Below, piece by piece: positions 50,444 through 58,760 of a stretch of 64,000 nucleotides of DNA. A model generated the notes under the pieces. The model did no database searches. It worked only from the letters and a program-made list of their open reading frames with translations, and was not told the DNA's origin. Source of the stretch: Streptomyces sp. NBC_01549 (GTDB lineage: Bacteria; Actinomycetota; Actinomycetes; Streptomycetales; Streptomycetaceae); contig NZ_JAPEPW010000001.1 of the NCBI RefSeq assembly GCF_026339955.1, forward strand, positions 6,221,001-6,285,000, written 5' to 3'. Position 1 is the first letter of the stretch, and the number at the start of each line of letters is the position of its first letter. The translations under genes and the position numbers were made by a program.

Positions 50444-51943
50444 ATGACGCAGTGGACTTCGGCGGTGGGTGCCGCGCAACTCGCCCGGCTGCTCAACTCT
50501 CAGCAGGAGCGTCCCGCGGGCCCCGGCAGCCGCCGTCCGCCCGCCTATCGCTCGCTCGCCGACGGCATCCGGCTGCTCGTCCTCGAAGGCCGGGTTCCGG
50601 TGGCCGCGCGGCTGCCCGCCGAGCGGGAGCTCGCGCTGTCCCTTTCCGTCAGCCGTACGACGGTCGCCGCGGCCTACGAGGCGCTGCGCGGCGAAGGGTT
50701 CCTGGAGTCCCGCAGGGGAGCGGGCAGTTGGACCGCCGTCCCCGCCGGGAACCCGCTGCCCGCGCGAGGCCTCGAACCGCTGCCCCCCGAGGCCCTCGGT
50801 TCCATGATCGACCTCGGCTGCGCTTCACTGCCCGCGCCGGAGCCCTGGCTCACCCGCGCGGTGCAGGGCGCCCTGGAGGAGCTGCCGCCGTACGCGCACA
50901 CGCACGGCGACTATCCGGCGGGGCTGCCCGCGCTGCGCGCGATGATCGCCGAGGGATACACCGCGCGGGGCATTCCGACCATGCCCGAGCAGATCATGGT
51001 GACGACCGGCGCGATGGGCGCTATCGACGCCATCTGCCATCTCTTCGCCGGGCGCGGCGAACGCATTGCCGTCGAGTCCCCCTCCTACGCCAACATCCTC
51101 CAGCTGATGAGGGAGGCGGGCGCCCGGCTCGTCCCCGTCGCCATGGCCGAGGGGCTCGCGGGGTGGGACGTGGAACATTGGCGCCAGGTCCTGCGGGACG
51201 CCGCGCCCCGGCTCGCGTACGTCGTCGCCGACTTCCACAACCCGACGGGAGCCCTCGCGGACGAGGACCAGCGCCGCCGTCTGGTGGACGCTGCGAGGTC
51301 GGCGGGGACCGTACTGGTGGTCGACGAAACGATGAGCGAGCTGTATTTGGAGGAGGGGCTGTCGATGCCCCGCCCCGTCTGCGGCTTCGACCCCTCAGGG
51401 TCCACGGTCATCACCGTGGGGTCGGCCAGCAAGGCGTTCTGGGCGGGGATGCGGATCGGGTGGGTCCGTGCGGCCCCCGATGTCATCCGCAGTCTCGTCG
51501 CCGCGCGCGCGTACGCCGATCTCGGAACGCCCGTGCTGGAGCAGCTGGCCGTGAACTGGCTGTTCAGCACCGGGGGGTGGGAGCAGGCCCTGGAGATCCG
51601 GCGTGCGCAGGCCCGGGAGAACCGGGACGCGCTCGTCGCCGCCGTGCGCCGGGAGCTGCCCGACTGGGAGTTCACCGTTCCGCACGGCGGGCTGACGCTG
51701 TGGGTGCGCACCGGCGGGCTGTCCGGCTCGCGGATCGCCGAGGCGGGCGAACGGGTGGGGGTCCGGGTGCCCTCCGGGCCGCGGTTCGGGGTGGACGGTG
51801 CCTTCGAAGGGTATGTGCGGCTGCCGTTCACCGTGGGGGGTGCGGTGGCCGAGGAGGCGGCGGCCCGGTTGGCCGCGGCGGCCCGCCTGGTGGAAACGGG
51901 CGCGACCGGCGGCAACGAAGCTCCCCGCACGTTCGTGGCCTAG
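50444..51943 (+). CDS. MocR-type regulator (GntR HTH + aminotransferase fold)
   Basis: A 499-residue regulator. The N-terminal GntR winged HTH (about 20-105) includes LADGIRLLVLEGRVPVAARL, PAERELALSLSVSRTTVAAA and YEALRGEGFLESRRGAGSW. The C-terminal fold-type-I aminotransferase domain has MVTTGAMGAIDAICHLF, VADFHNPTGALADEDQR and the PLP lysine K330 in ITVGSASKAFWAGMRIGWVR. It is likely to sense PLP or a PLP adduct. Divergent from the yczE-like gene. ATG at 50444 follows GGGGAAGG. Confidence 0.9.
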   Translation: MTQWTSAVGAAQLARLLNSQQERPAGPGSRRPPAYRSLADGIRLLVLEGRVPVAARLPAERELALSLSVSRTTVAAAYEALRGEGFLESRRGAGSWTAVPAGNPLPARGLEPLPPEALGSMIDLGCASLPAPEPWLTRAVQGALEELPPYAHTHGDYPAGLPALRAMIAEGYTARGIPTMPEQIMVTTGAMGAIDAICHLFAGRGERIAVESPSYANILQLMREAGARLVPVAMAEGLAGWDVEHWRQVLRDAAPRLAYVVADFHNPTGALADEDQRRRLVDAARSAGTVLVVDETMSELYLEEGLSMPRPVCGFDPSGSTVITVGSASKAFWAGMRIGWVRAAPDVIRSLVAARAYADLGTPVLEQLAVNWLFSTGGWEQALEIRRAQARENRDALVAAVRRELPDWEFTVPHGGLTLWVRTGGLSGSRIAEAGERVGVRVPSGPRFGVDGAFEGYVRLPFTVGGAVAEEAAARLAAAARLVETGATGGNEAPRTFVA

Positions 51944-51970
51944 TAGCCAACCGGACCCCGGGTGGGTTCG

Positions 51971-52058
51971 TCGGCTGCGGGCCGGTGGGGGCTGGGGGCG
52001 CAGCCCCCACCCAGGGGCGCGGGGAACTGCGCGACCAGCCCCACTCACCCGCAGCCGA
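51971..52058. terminator. Long bidirectional terminator containing dispersed element copy 3
   Basis: TCGGCTGCGGG (51971-51981) pairs with CCCGCAGCCGA (52048-52058). Inside lie a smaller GGGGGCTG/CAGCCCCC hairpin and, at 52012-52042 in inverted orientation, the dispersed element also seen at 31928 and 46706. It separates the convergent MocR and sffA genes. Confidence 0.8.
52012..52042 (-). repeat. Dispersed 31-bp intergenic element, copy 3 (inverted)
   Basis: The reverse complement is identical over 31 bases to the copy at 31928-31958. Confidence 0.88.
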
Positions 52059-52080
52059 ACTCCACAACCAGGGAACCCGC

Positions 52081-53640
52081 TCAGCCCTCCGCGACCGCGG
52101 CCTCCGCGGGGACCGGGTTCGCCTCTGCCGGAGTCGTACGTTCCGGCAGCAGGTCGAGGACGGCGCGTCGATGGGTCTCGCTGGTGGCGTCGTCATAGGG
52201 GTCGGGCGTGGCCGGAACCTGAAGGCGCAGGACGGGACCGGCGCCCAACCGGGCGTACCCGCGGCCGGGCGGCACATCCCGGGTGGGAGTGGTGTGCGGA
52301 GGCGCGCCAAGGACGGCCTCCAGCTGGACCGGAGACGCCGTACCGAGGACCACGCGCGCGCGAGTGTGCTGGTGCACGGCCTCGCTGAGCGCCTCGAGAT
52401 CCTCGAACTGCTCGGCGATGACGACGGTGACGCCCGCCGCGCGCCCGTGCCGGAGCGGGACCTGAAGGAGTGCCTGGGGATCGTTGCGGCCGTCGGCGGC
52501 GGCGAAGTGTCCGAGCGCGCTCGGCCGGTCGAGCAGGATCCACAGGGGGTTCTTGGTGTCGTCGGGGGCGGGGTGCCCCGCCTGCCGCGCACGGTTGGCG
52601 GAGATCAGCCGCCGCTCCGTCTCGTGCGCGGCCCACTCCAGACTCGCGAGCGCCCCCGCGAGGCCGGACTCGACGGCGAGGACACCGTCCCGTCCGGTCA
52701 GGCACGCGTACTCGCCGGTGCCGCCGCCCTCGACGATGACGACATCGCCGTACTGAAGGGCCTGGAGGGCGATGGAGCGCACGAGTGTGGTCGTGCCGCT
52801 GCCCGGATCGCCGGCGATCAGCAGGTGCGGCTCGGTCGAGCGGATGCCGGTGCGCCACACGACCGGGGGAACGTCGCGCTGTTCCTCACCGTAGGTGAGG
52901 GGGAGGGTGCGCTGGACGTCGGCCGGGTCGGTGAAGCCCAGGACCGTCTCGCCGGGGGAGGTGACGAAACGCTGGGCGGCGATGTCGGTGGGGAGCGACG
53001 GCAGGACGGTGACGGTGAGTTCGTTGCCCTCCTCGTCCCAGTCGAAGTGGTACTCGCGACCGCGGCCCGACTTGGCGTGCAGGAGCTGCTCGATCCGGGC
53101 CCGGGACTCCGCCTCGCCGTCCGTGAAGTACGCCGGGTAGCGGACGAGCAGACGTGACACGCGCCCGTCGTCGTCGAAGTCGTGTGTGGGGAAGGCCTTC
53201 TCCCAGTCGCCGCCGTGGGCGTAGAGGGGGGACGGGTCCTCGGCCGTGGAGAAGTACGGGACGAGGGCCTCGTACAACGACTGGAGTCGTTGGATCTGCG
53301 CCTCGTCGGGGCCCGTGGGCTCCGGTGAGACGGGCTGGCGGCCGGTCCACGCTGCCGCCGCCATCAGAGTGATGGCGGCGAGCAGCGGTCCGTACGGAAC
53401 CAGCGCCACGACCAGGATCACCGAGGCCACCAGGAACAGCAGCGGCCCGCGCCGGTCCTTGGGGGTGGCCGCCCACTTGCGCCCGCCGGAGGCTGCCAGC
53501 CGGCGCAGTCCACGAGTGATCGTGATCAGTGGATGGAGGACGTCGGTGGCGCTGTCGGCTGCCGTTCGGGCCAGCTCCCGGCTTCGGGCGATCTGCGCGC
53601 TGCCGTTGCTGAGGATGCGGGGGAGAGGGCGCCGGGCCAC
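52081..53640 (-). CDS. sffA: SffA, FtsK/SpoIIIE-like sporulation septum protein
   Basis: A 519-residue membrane-anchored FtsK/SpoIIIE-like protein. Two close membrane helices lie at about 62-98 (LLFLVASVILVVALVPYGPL, LLAAITLMAAAAW), followed by an FtsK-type ATPase region. The P-loop reads AGDPGSGTTTLVRSI: the Walker A lysine is replaced by threonine, while the Walker B-like strand is NPLWILLDRPS. This suggests weak or no ATPase activity. It follows smeA by 37 bases, as in Streptomyces coelicolor, where SmeA directs SffA to sporulation septa. GTG at 53640 with AGGAGACAGCA upstream. Confidence 0.87.
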   Translation of the reverse strand: MARRPLPRILSNGSAQIARSRELARTAADSATDVLHPLITITRGLRRLAASGGRKWAATPKDRRGPLLFLVASVILVVALVPYGPLLAAITLMAAAAWTGRQPVSPEPTGPDEAQIQRLQSLYEALVPYFSTAEDPSPLYAHGGDWEKAFPTHDFDDDGRVSRLLVRYPAYFTDGEAESRARIEQLLHAKSGRGREYHFDWDEEGNELTVTVLPSLPTDIAAQRFVTSPGETVLGFTDPADVQRTLPLTYGEEQRDVPPVVWRTGIRSTEPHLLIAGDPGSGTTTLVRSIALQALQYGDVVIVEGGGTGEYACLTGRDGVLAVESGLAGALASLEWAAHETERRLISANRARQAGHPAPDDTKNPLWILLDRPSALGHFAAADGRNDPQALLQVPLRHGRAAGVTVVIAEQFEDLEALSEAVHQHTRARVVLGTASPVQLEAVLGAPPHTTPTRDVPPGRGYARLGAGPVLRLQVPATPDPYDDATSETHRRAVLDLLPERTTPAEANPVPAEAAVAEG

Positions 53641-53677
53641 TGCTGTCTCCTGAAGGTGCGTGCGATGGGCAGGGATG

Positions 53678-53872
53678 TCAGAACTTGATCCCGCCGAGGA
53701 GGCTCGCCAGGCTCTCCCCGCCCGCCTTGATGCTCGGCGCGATGGCCGTGCTGGCGAGGTAGAAGCCGAAGAGCGAGGACACACAGGCGTGCGACGCCTT
53801 GAGTCCGTCCTTGCGGAAGAAGAGGAAGACGATGATGCCGAGCAGGACGACGCCTGAGATGGACAGAATCAT
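53678..53872 (-). CDS. smeA: SmeA, small membrane protein of sporulation septa
   Basis: A 64-residue protein with two membrane segments: ILSISGVVLLGIIVFLFF and a moderately hydrophobic CVSSLFGFYLASTAIAPSI, separated by the basic RKDGLKASHA. Length, sequence start and the coupled sffA gene identify it as SmeA, which localises to sporulation septa and recruits SffA. ATG at 53872 with AGGAG upstream. The A/T-rich leader (53930-53990) probably contains a developmentally controlled promoter. Confidence 0.9.
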   Translation of the reverse strand: MILSISGVVLLGIIVFLFFRKDGLKASHACVSSLFGFYLASTAIAPSIKAGGESLASLLGGIKF

Positions 53873-54232
53873 TTGTGCTCTCCTGGTTCGTGGGGACAGT
53901 CACCATGAGTACTTCCAGGATCACAGGATGTATCCATACGATAAAAGGTGCAACAGGGTGAATTTCGGCTGATTTCATCCAGTCGGCGGAGTCATTCAGG
54001 GCCCCCTGGGCAGGTCTGTTGCCTCCTGTCGCCTCTTGTGAGGCTTGTGGTGATCTTTGCCTCGACCGACGCCGGTGATGTGCCGTCGGAGCCAGTACGC
54101 TGGCGAATCACCCGTACGGCCGCACTCATCGCTGTCGCACGGACCTGCGCATGACAGTCCGCCCGCTGTCGTACGCTCCCGCAGTCCCGCATGACGTAGT
54201 TGTCGTTGTCCTTGTGAGAGGTGGTCCGGCCG
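53873..54232. other. 360-bp divergent gap between smeA and ankyrin gene
   Basis: It contains the smeA promoter zone: an A/T-rich patch around 53930-53985 (for example TATCCATACGATAAAAGGTG), unusual for this genome. The other half is the leader of the ankyrin gene. No gene is supported. Confidence 0.55.
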
Positions 54233-54625
54233 ATGAGTGAAGCCCCCGACCCCGAAGTCGTGGAGCTGGCGACCAAGATCTTCGATCTGGCGCGCCGAGG
54301 GGAGGCCGAGGCGCTCGTGGCGTACGTCGACGCGGGTGTTCCCGCCAACCTCACCAACGACCGCGGTGACTCGCTGCTGATGCTCGCCGCCTACCACGGC
54401 CACGCCGAGGCGGTGCGCGCCCTGCTGGAGCGCGGTGCCGAGGCCGACCGCATCAACGACCGCGGCCAGACGCCCCTCGCGGGGGCCGTCTTCAAGGGCG
54501 AGGAGGCGGTCATTCGCGCGCTCCTGGACGGCGGCGCGGACCCGGCCGCGGGTACGCCCTCGGCCGTCGACACCGCCAGGATGTTCGGCAAGACGGAACT
54601 TCTCGAATTGTTCGGCGCGCACTGA
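54233..54625 (+). CDS. Ankyrin-repeat protein
   Basis: A 130-residue soluble protein made of ankyrin repeats: GEAEALVAYVDAGVPANLTN, DRGDSLLMLAAYHGHAEAVR, ALLERGAEADRINDRGQTPL and AGAVFKGEEAVIRALLDGGA. About three full repeats. It probably acts as a protein-binding adaptor; partner unknown. ATG at 54233 has GAGAGG 9 bases upstream; a GTG at 54221 is less likely. Confidence 0.9.
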   Translation: MSEAPDPEVVELATKIFDLARRGEAEALVAYVDAGVPANLTNDRGDSLLMLAAYHGHAEAVRALLERGAEADRINDRGQTPLAGAVFKGEEAVIRALLDGGADPAAGTPSAVDTARMFGKTELLELFGAH

Positions 54626-54926
54626 TTCGAACACGCTGACCAGGCACAACACCGAAAACGGGGGAGGCGGTACGGGGCCGCCGGAAATACGGTCGCGGCA
54701 GGAAGAACTGCCGAGTCATCATGACGTCGTGATTCACGGACGCGATGGCTGGGCAGATGTTGCCGCACCGCGCGGGCCGTGACGCGGCCCGTACGGGCCC
54801 ACCAACGAGAGGCAGAGGAAGATGGTCTACAGCAAGCAAGAAACGGCGGGCGCTCCGACGTGTTGTCACGCGGCCAGGTAATGCAGGATCCCGGTTGCGT
54901 CGACGCTTGATGTGAGGCTGTTTCCC
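54626..54926. other. 301-bp gap with a possible micropeptide
   Basis: Between the ankyrin and HEAT-like genes. It holds the 19-codon frame annotated at 54822-54881, and a GC-rich inverted stretch GCGGGCCGTGACGCGGCCCG (about 54774-54793). No other feature is seen. Confidence 0.5.
54822..54881 (+). CDS. Possible 19-residue micropeptide or leader peptide
   Basis: ATG at 54822 with AGAGGAAG directly upstream opens MVYSKQETAGAPTCCHAAR and stops at TAA (54879-54881). TAA is rare in this genome. The ribosome site is better than for many real genes here, and the Cys-Cys-His ending is unusual. It lies 45 bases before the HEAT-like gene, so it could be an upstream regulatory frame or a small peptide gene. 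Confidence 0.4.
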   Translation: MVYSKQETAGAPTCCHAAR

Positions 54927-56345
54927 ATGTTCGATCCGGTCATAGCGCCCAGCGGAACGCTGCTCGGCCTGCTCCAGAGGGGCCGCGGCGACGGCACGCT
55001 GCACGCGCTCACCGCACCGCGGGCCGAGGCGCTCGCGGCACTGAACCACTGTGTGCTGAGTGATCCCCGCCACGACTGGCAGGTGGAGAACCGCTCCCTG
55101 TACTACGCCCGTCTCTATCTCGATCTGAGCGGTGAGCTCGACGAGATCGAGCGGCATCTGTTCGACATCGAGGACGTCCTCGACGACTGCGAGTCACGCA
55201 CGGGGCTCGCCCTCGCGGTCCTCGGCCACCTCGCCTCGTACGGCAGGCGGGACGCCCTGGAACTGCTGCGCAGGTACGCCGCCTCGGGCACCAACTGGGC
55301 CTGGGCCCTGGACGAGCTGGCCCTGCGTGACGACGACGCGGGGCTGCGCGCCCTCGCCGCGCCCGTTCTCGCCCGTTTCCCGGCCGATCCGGAGGGCGAG
55401 GCCGCGCTCGCCGCCCAGGTGCGCGACGCGTTCGAGCCCCGGCCCTGGCGGCTGTGGGCGGACGACCCGCGCCAATCCATCGCCGCCCGTGTGCGGGCCG
55501 CCCAGGAACAGGGCTCCTTCGACCGATGGCAGCGGCAACTGCGCCCCACCGGACCACGTCCGGGATGGAGCGTGCGGGCCGTGTTCGAGTGGGCCCAGCA
55601 GGGCCTCGATCGCGGAGCCGCACTCCATGTGCCGGCCGCGCGCTGCCTCACGGCCGTCGCGGGCCCCGAGGACCGGCCCGAGATTCTCGAGGCCGCCCGG
55701 GACGGCGGCGACGGAGCCCGCTGCACCGCCTTGCGCTACCTCGCCGAGAGTAACGATCCGGACGCTCTCGATCTGATCGAGGCCGCCGCGACCGGCGGCA
55801 CGGCGACCGTCGGGGAGGCCGCCGTCGACGCGTTCGAACGCATGCGCAGTGTCGCCGCCGTCGACCGGGCCCGACGGTGGGCCGAGCGACCCGACGCCCT
55901 GGGCGCCGCCGCGGGACGGCTGCTCGCCTGCAGGGGCGGCACCAAGGACAGCGAACTCGTGCTGGGCGCCCTGCGTGAGGCCGTACGCGGCGAAGGCCCT
56001 GACGCACCCACGCTGTGGACCCTCGTCGACGGAGCCGGACGCCTCGGCATCGTCTGCGCCGCACCCGTGCTGCGCCATGTCTACCGGGAGACGGCGTCGT
56101 CCCATCTGCGCGGGCGAGCCGCCCGAGCCCTCGCCGCCACCGACCCGTCCTTCCCCGCCGGCTTCGCCGTCGAGTGCCTGTGGGACTGCGAGGAGTCGAC
56201 CCGCGAGGTGGCCGCACGACATGCCGAAACCGGTGACGCGCGCGTGGTCGATCAGCTGCGGCGGCTGGCGTCGGATCCGGCCGAGGAAGCGGAAGTACAG
56301 ACAGCCGTACGCAGCCGGATCGGGCCCGACGCACCCGCGGTGTGA
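54927..56345 (+). CDS. HEAT-repeat-like (adaptin-type) protein
   Basis: A 472-residue soluble alpha-helical protein without signal or membrane helix. Repeating helix pairs such as GDGARCTALRYLAESNDPDA, LDLIEAAATGGTATVGEAAV and HLRGRAARALAATDPSFPAG look like HEAT/PBS-lyase repeats. No catalytic motif is seen, so a scaffold or protein-binding role is likely. ATG at 54927 has GAGG upstream; a GTG at 54912 is possible. The glycosyltransferase operon starts 139 bases downstream. Confidence 0.7.
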   Translation: MFDPVIAPSGTLLGLLQRGRGDGTLHALTAPRAEALAALNHCVLSDPRHDWQVENRSLYYARLYLDLSGELDEIERHLFDIEDVLDDCESRTGLALAVLGHLASYGRRDALELLRRYAASGTNWAWALDELALRDDDAGLRALAAPVLARFPADPEGEAALAAQVRDAFEPRPWRLWADDPRQSIAARVRAAQEQGSFDRWQRQLRPTGPRPGWSVRAVFEWAQQGLDRGAALHVPAARCLTAVAGPEDRPEILEAARDGGDGARCTALRYLAESNDPDALDLIEAAATGGTATVGEAAVDAFERMRSVAAVDRARRWAERPDALGAAAGRLLACRGGTKDSELVLGALREAVRGEGPDAPTLWTLVDGAGRLGIVCAAPVLRHVYRETASSHLRGRAARALAATDPSFPAGFAVECLWDCEESTREVAARHAETGDARVVDQLRRLASDPAEEAEVQTAVRSRIGPDAPAV

Positions 56346-56484
56346 ACACGAAGTGACCCGCGGGTCAGGAGGGCGTGGCCGCGGGCCGACCTGGAAAAGC
56401 GTGCAGTACAACGCTCACGGGGCGTTCCTCGGCAGGAAAGATCCACGTTGACGCGGCCACGTCCAGCACGGCGACAACACGGGT

Positions 56485-57609
56485 ATGCGTGTCGTCATCG
56501 TGACCGAATCCTTTCCCCCCGATGTGAACGGCGTGGCTCACTGCGCGCTCCAGACCGCCCGGCACCTCGTCGATCGCGGTCACGCTCCCCTCGTCGTCGC
56601 CCCGGCCACGGCGGCCGGGCACGGGCCCGACGCCCTCGCGCCGTGCCCCGTCGTCCGTGTCCCCTCCCTACCGCTCCCCGGCTACCCCCAGGTCCGCGTC
56701 GCCCTCCCCAGCCGACGCGTCGCCGCCGCGATCACCGAACACCGCGCCGACATCGTCCACCTGGCCAGCCCCTTCATCCTCGGCGTCCGCGGCATGGCGG
56801 CCGCCGCCCGGCTCGGCGTCCCCGCCGTCGCCGTCTACCAGACCGACCTCGCCGGATACGCCCGTACGTACGTGGGCGCGGGCGAGGCCACGGCCTGGCG
56901 GCGGATACGTTCCGTCCACGCCGCCGCCGACCGGACGCTCGCCCCGTCCAGCGCGGCCCTGCACGACCTGGAGGCACACGGTGTGCCCCGGGTGCGGCTG
57001 TGGCCGCGCGGCGTGGACACCGTCCGCTTCCGCCCCGAACACCGGGACGAGGCCCTCCGGCGCGAACTGGCGCCGAACGGCGAGCTGATCGTCGGCTACG
57101 TCGGCCGGCTCGCCCCCGAGAAGCAGGTCGAACTGCTCGCCGGAGCCTGCGGCCTGGAAGGCGTACGCGTCGTGATCGTGGGCGACGGGCCCAGCGAGAC
57201 GACCCTGCGCGAGGCGCTCCCCGGCGCCGTCTTCCTCGGGCGCCGCACCGGCGACGAACTCGCCCGCATCTTCGCCTCCCTGGACGTCTTCGCGCACACC
57301 GGCCCCTTCGAGACCTTCTGCCAGACCGTGCAGGAGGCCATGGCCAGCGGCGTACCGGTCGTCGCGCCCGCCGCGGGCGGACCGCTGGACCTGGTCGCAC
57401 ACGGCCGTACGGGGCTGCTGGTGCCGCCCCGGGACGGGGCCGCCGTACGCGACGCGGTGTGGGCGCTCGCCGTCGATCCCACCCTCAGGGCCGCCTACGG
57501 AACCGCCGGGCGGGCCACCGTCGAGGGCCGCACCTGGGCGGCGGTCGGCGACCAGCTCATCGACCACTACGCCGACGTGCTCTCGGCGCGGACGGTGGTG
57601 GCGGCATGA
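56485..57609 (+). CDS. GT4-family glycosyltransferase (mannosyltransferase-like)
   Basis: A 374-residue GT-B enzyme. The N-terminal MRVVIVTESFPPDVNGVAHC is typical of GDP-mannose-dependent alpha-mannosyltransferases of the MgtA/PimB group, as is YQTDLAGYARTYVGAGEATA. The donor-binding C-half has VGYVGRLAPEKQVELLAGAC, VVIVGDGPSE and the EX7E-like FAHTGPFETFCQTVQEAMAS. Substrates may be polyprenyl or inositol phospholipid. The stop overlaps the next start (ATGA): three genes in a row are coupled. Confidence 0.88.
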   Translation: MRVVIVTESFPPDVNGVAHCALQTARHLVDRGHAPLVVAPATAAGHGPDALAPCPVVRVPSLPLPGYPQVRVALPSRRVAAAITEHRADIVHLASPFILGVRGMAAAARLGVPAVAVYQTDLAGYARTYVGAGEATAWRRIRSVHAAADRTLAPSSAALHDLEAHGVPRVRLWPRGVDTVRFRPEHRDEALRRELAPNGELIVGYVGRLAPEKQVELLAGACGLEGVRVVIVGDGPSETTLREALPGAVFLGRRTGDELARIFASLDVFAHTGPFETFCQTVQEAMASGVPVVAPAAGGPLDLVAHGRTGLLVPPRDGAAVRDAVWALAVDPTLRAAYGTAGRATVEGRTWAAVGDQLIDHYADVLSARTVVAA

Positions 57610-58760
57610 GCCTGCGCATCGTACGGCTGGCCAACTTCGTGGCCCCCGCGTCGGGCGGTCTGCGCACCGCCCTGCGGGAACTCGGCAGCGGCTACCTGGC
57701 CGCCGGACACGAGCCCGTGCTCGTCGTCCCGGGCGAGCGTGCCACCGACCGCGAGACCGAGCAGGGGCGGGTCATCACGCTGCCCGGGCCGCTGCTGCCC
57801 GGCACCGGCGGCTATCGCGTGCTCACGGACAAGCGGCGGGTCGCCCGCCTCCTGGAGTCGCTCGCGCCCGACCGTCTCGAAGTCTCCGACCGGACCACCC
57901 TGCGGTGGACCGGGGTGTGGGCGCGGCGCGCCCGGGTGCCCGCGGTCATGGTCTCCCACGAGACCGCCGACGGGGTCCTGCGCACCTGGGGGCTTTCCGA
58001 GGGGATGGCTCGCAGGGCCGCGGACGCCCTCAACACCCGTACGGCACACACCTACGCGCGGGTCGTGTGCACCACGGAGTTCGCGGAGCGCGAGTTCGTC
58101 CGCATCGGGGCCCGCAATGTCGTACGGGCCCCGCTGGGCGTCGACCTGGTCGGCCGGCACCCCGGGCTGCGCGACCCCGGGGTGCGCGAGCGGTACGCGC
58201 GCGGGGACGAGGTGCTGCTCGTGATGTGCTCCCGGCTGTCCGTCGAGAAGCGGCCCGGTACGGCGCTCGACGCGCTGGAGGCGCTGCTGCGGCGTGGCGA
58301 GCGTGCCGTGCTCGTCGTCGCCGGGGACGGGCCGCTGCGGGCCCGGCTCCAACAGCGGGCCCGGGAACGGCGGCTGCCCGTCACCTTCCTCGGGCATGTC
58401 GCCGACCGCGCGCTGCTCGGCGCGCTGCAGGCCTCCGCCGACGTGTGCCTGGCACCGGGGCCCGCCGAGACGTTCGGGCTGGCCGCCCTGGAGGCGATGG
58501 CGTGCGGAACACCCGTGGTGGCCAGCGCGGTGTCCGCGCTGCCGGAGGTGGTCGGGTCCGCCGGAGCCACCGCCGCGGACAGCGGGGACTCCTTCGCGGA
58601 CGCCGTACGACTGCTCCTGGGGCGCCCCGAGGACGCGCGCAGGGAAGCCGCACGCGCGCGTGCGGAGTGTTTCGGCTGGGGCACCGCCGTGGAGGCGTTC
58701 CTCGCCGCACACGACGCGGTGGTCGAGACCCGGCCCCGCCTCCAGGAGGGCGTCGGATGA
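57606..58760 (+). CDS. GT4-family glycosyltransferase (second)
   Basis: A 384-residue GT-B enzyme related to but distinct from its neighbour. N-terminal RIVRLANFVAPASGGLRTAL, donor domain LLVMCSRLSVEKRPGTALDA, VLVVAGDGPLRARLQQ and the EX7E-type CLAPGPAETFGLAALEAMAC followed by GTPVVASAVSALPEVVG. Donor sugar unknown. Its stop overlaps the SGNH hydrolase start (ATGA). Confidence 0.88.
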   Translation: MSLRIVRLANFVAPASGGLRTALRELGSGYLAAGHEPVLVVPGERATDRETEQGRVITLPGPLLPGTGGYRVLTDKRRVARLLESLAPDRLEVSDRTTLRWTGVWARRARVPAVMVSHETADGVLRTWGLSEGMARRAADALNTRTAHTYARVVCTTEFAEREFVRIGARNVVRAPLGVDLVGRHPGLRDPGVRERYARGDEVLLVMCSRLSVEKRPGTALDALEALLRRGERAVLVVAGDGPLRARLQQRARERRLPVTFLGHVADRALLGALQASADVCLAPGPAETFGLAALEAMACGTPVVASAVSALPEVVGSAGATAADSGDSFADAVRLLLGRPEDARREAARARAECFGWGTAVEAFLAAHDAVVETRPRLQEGVG

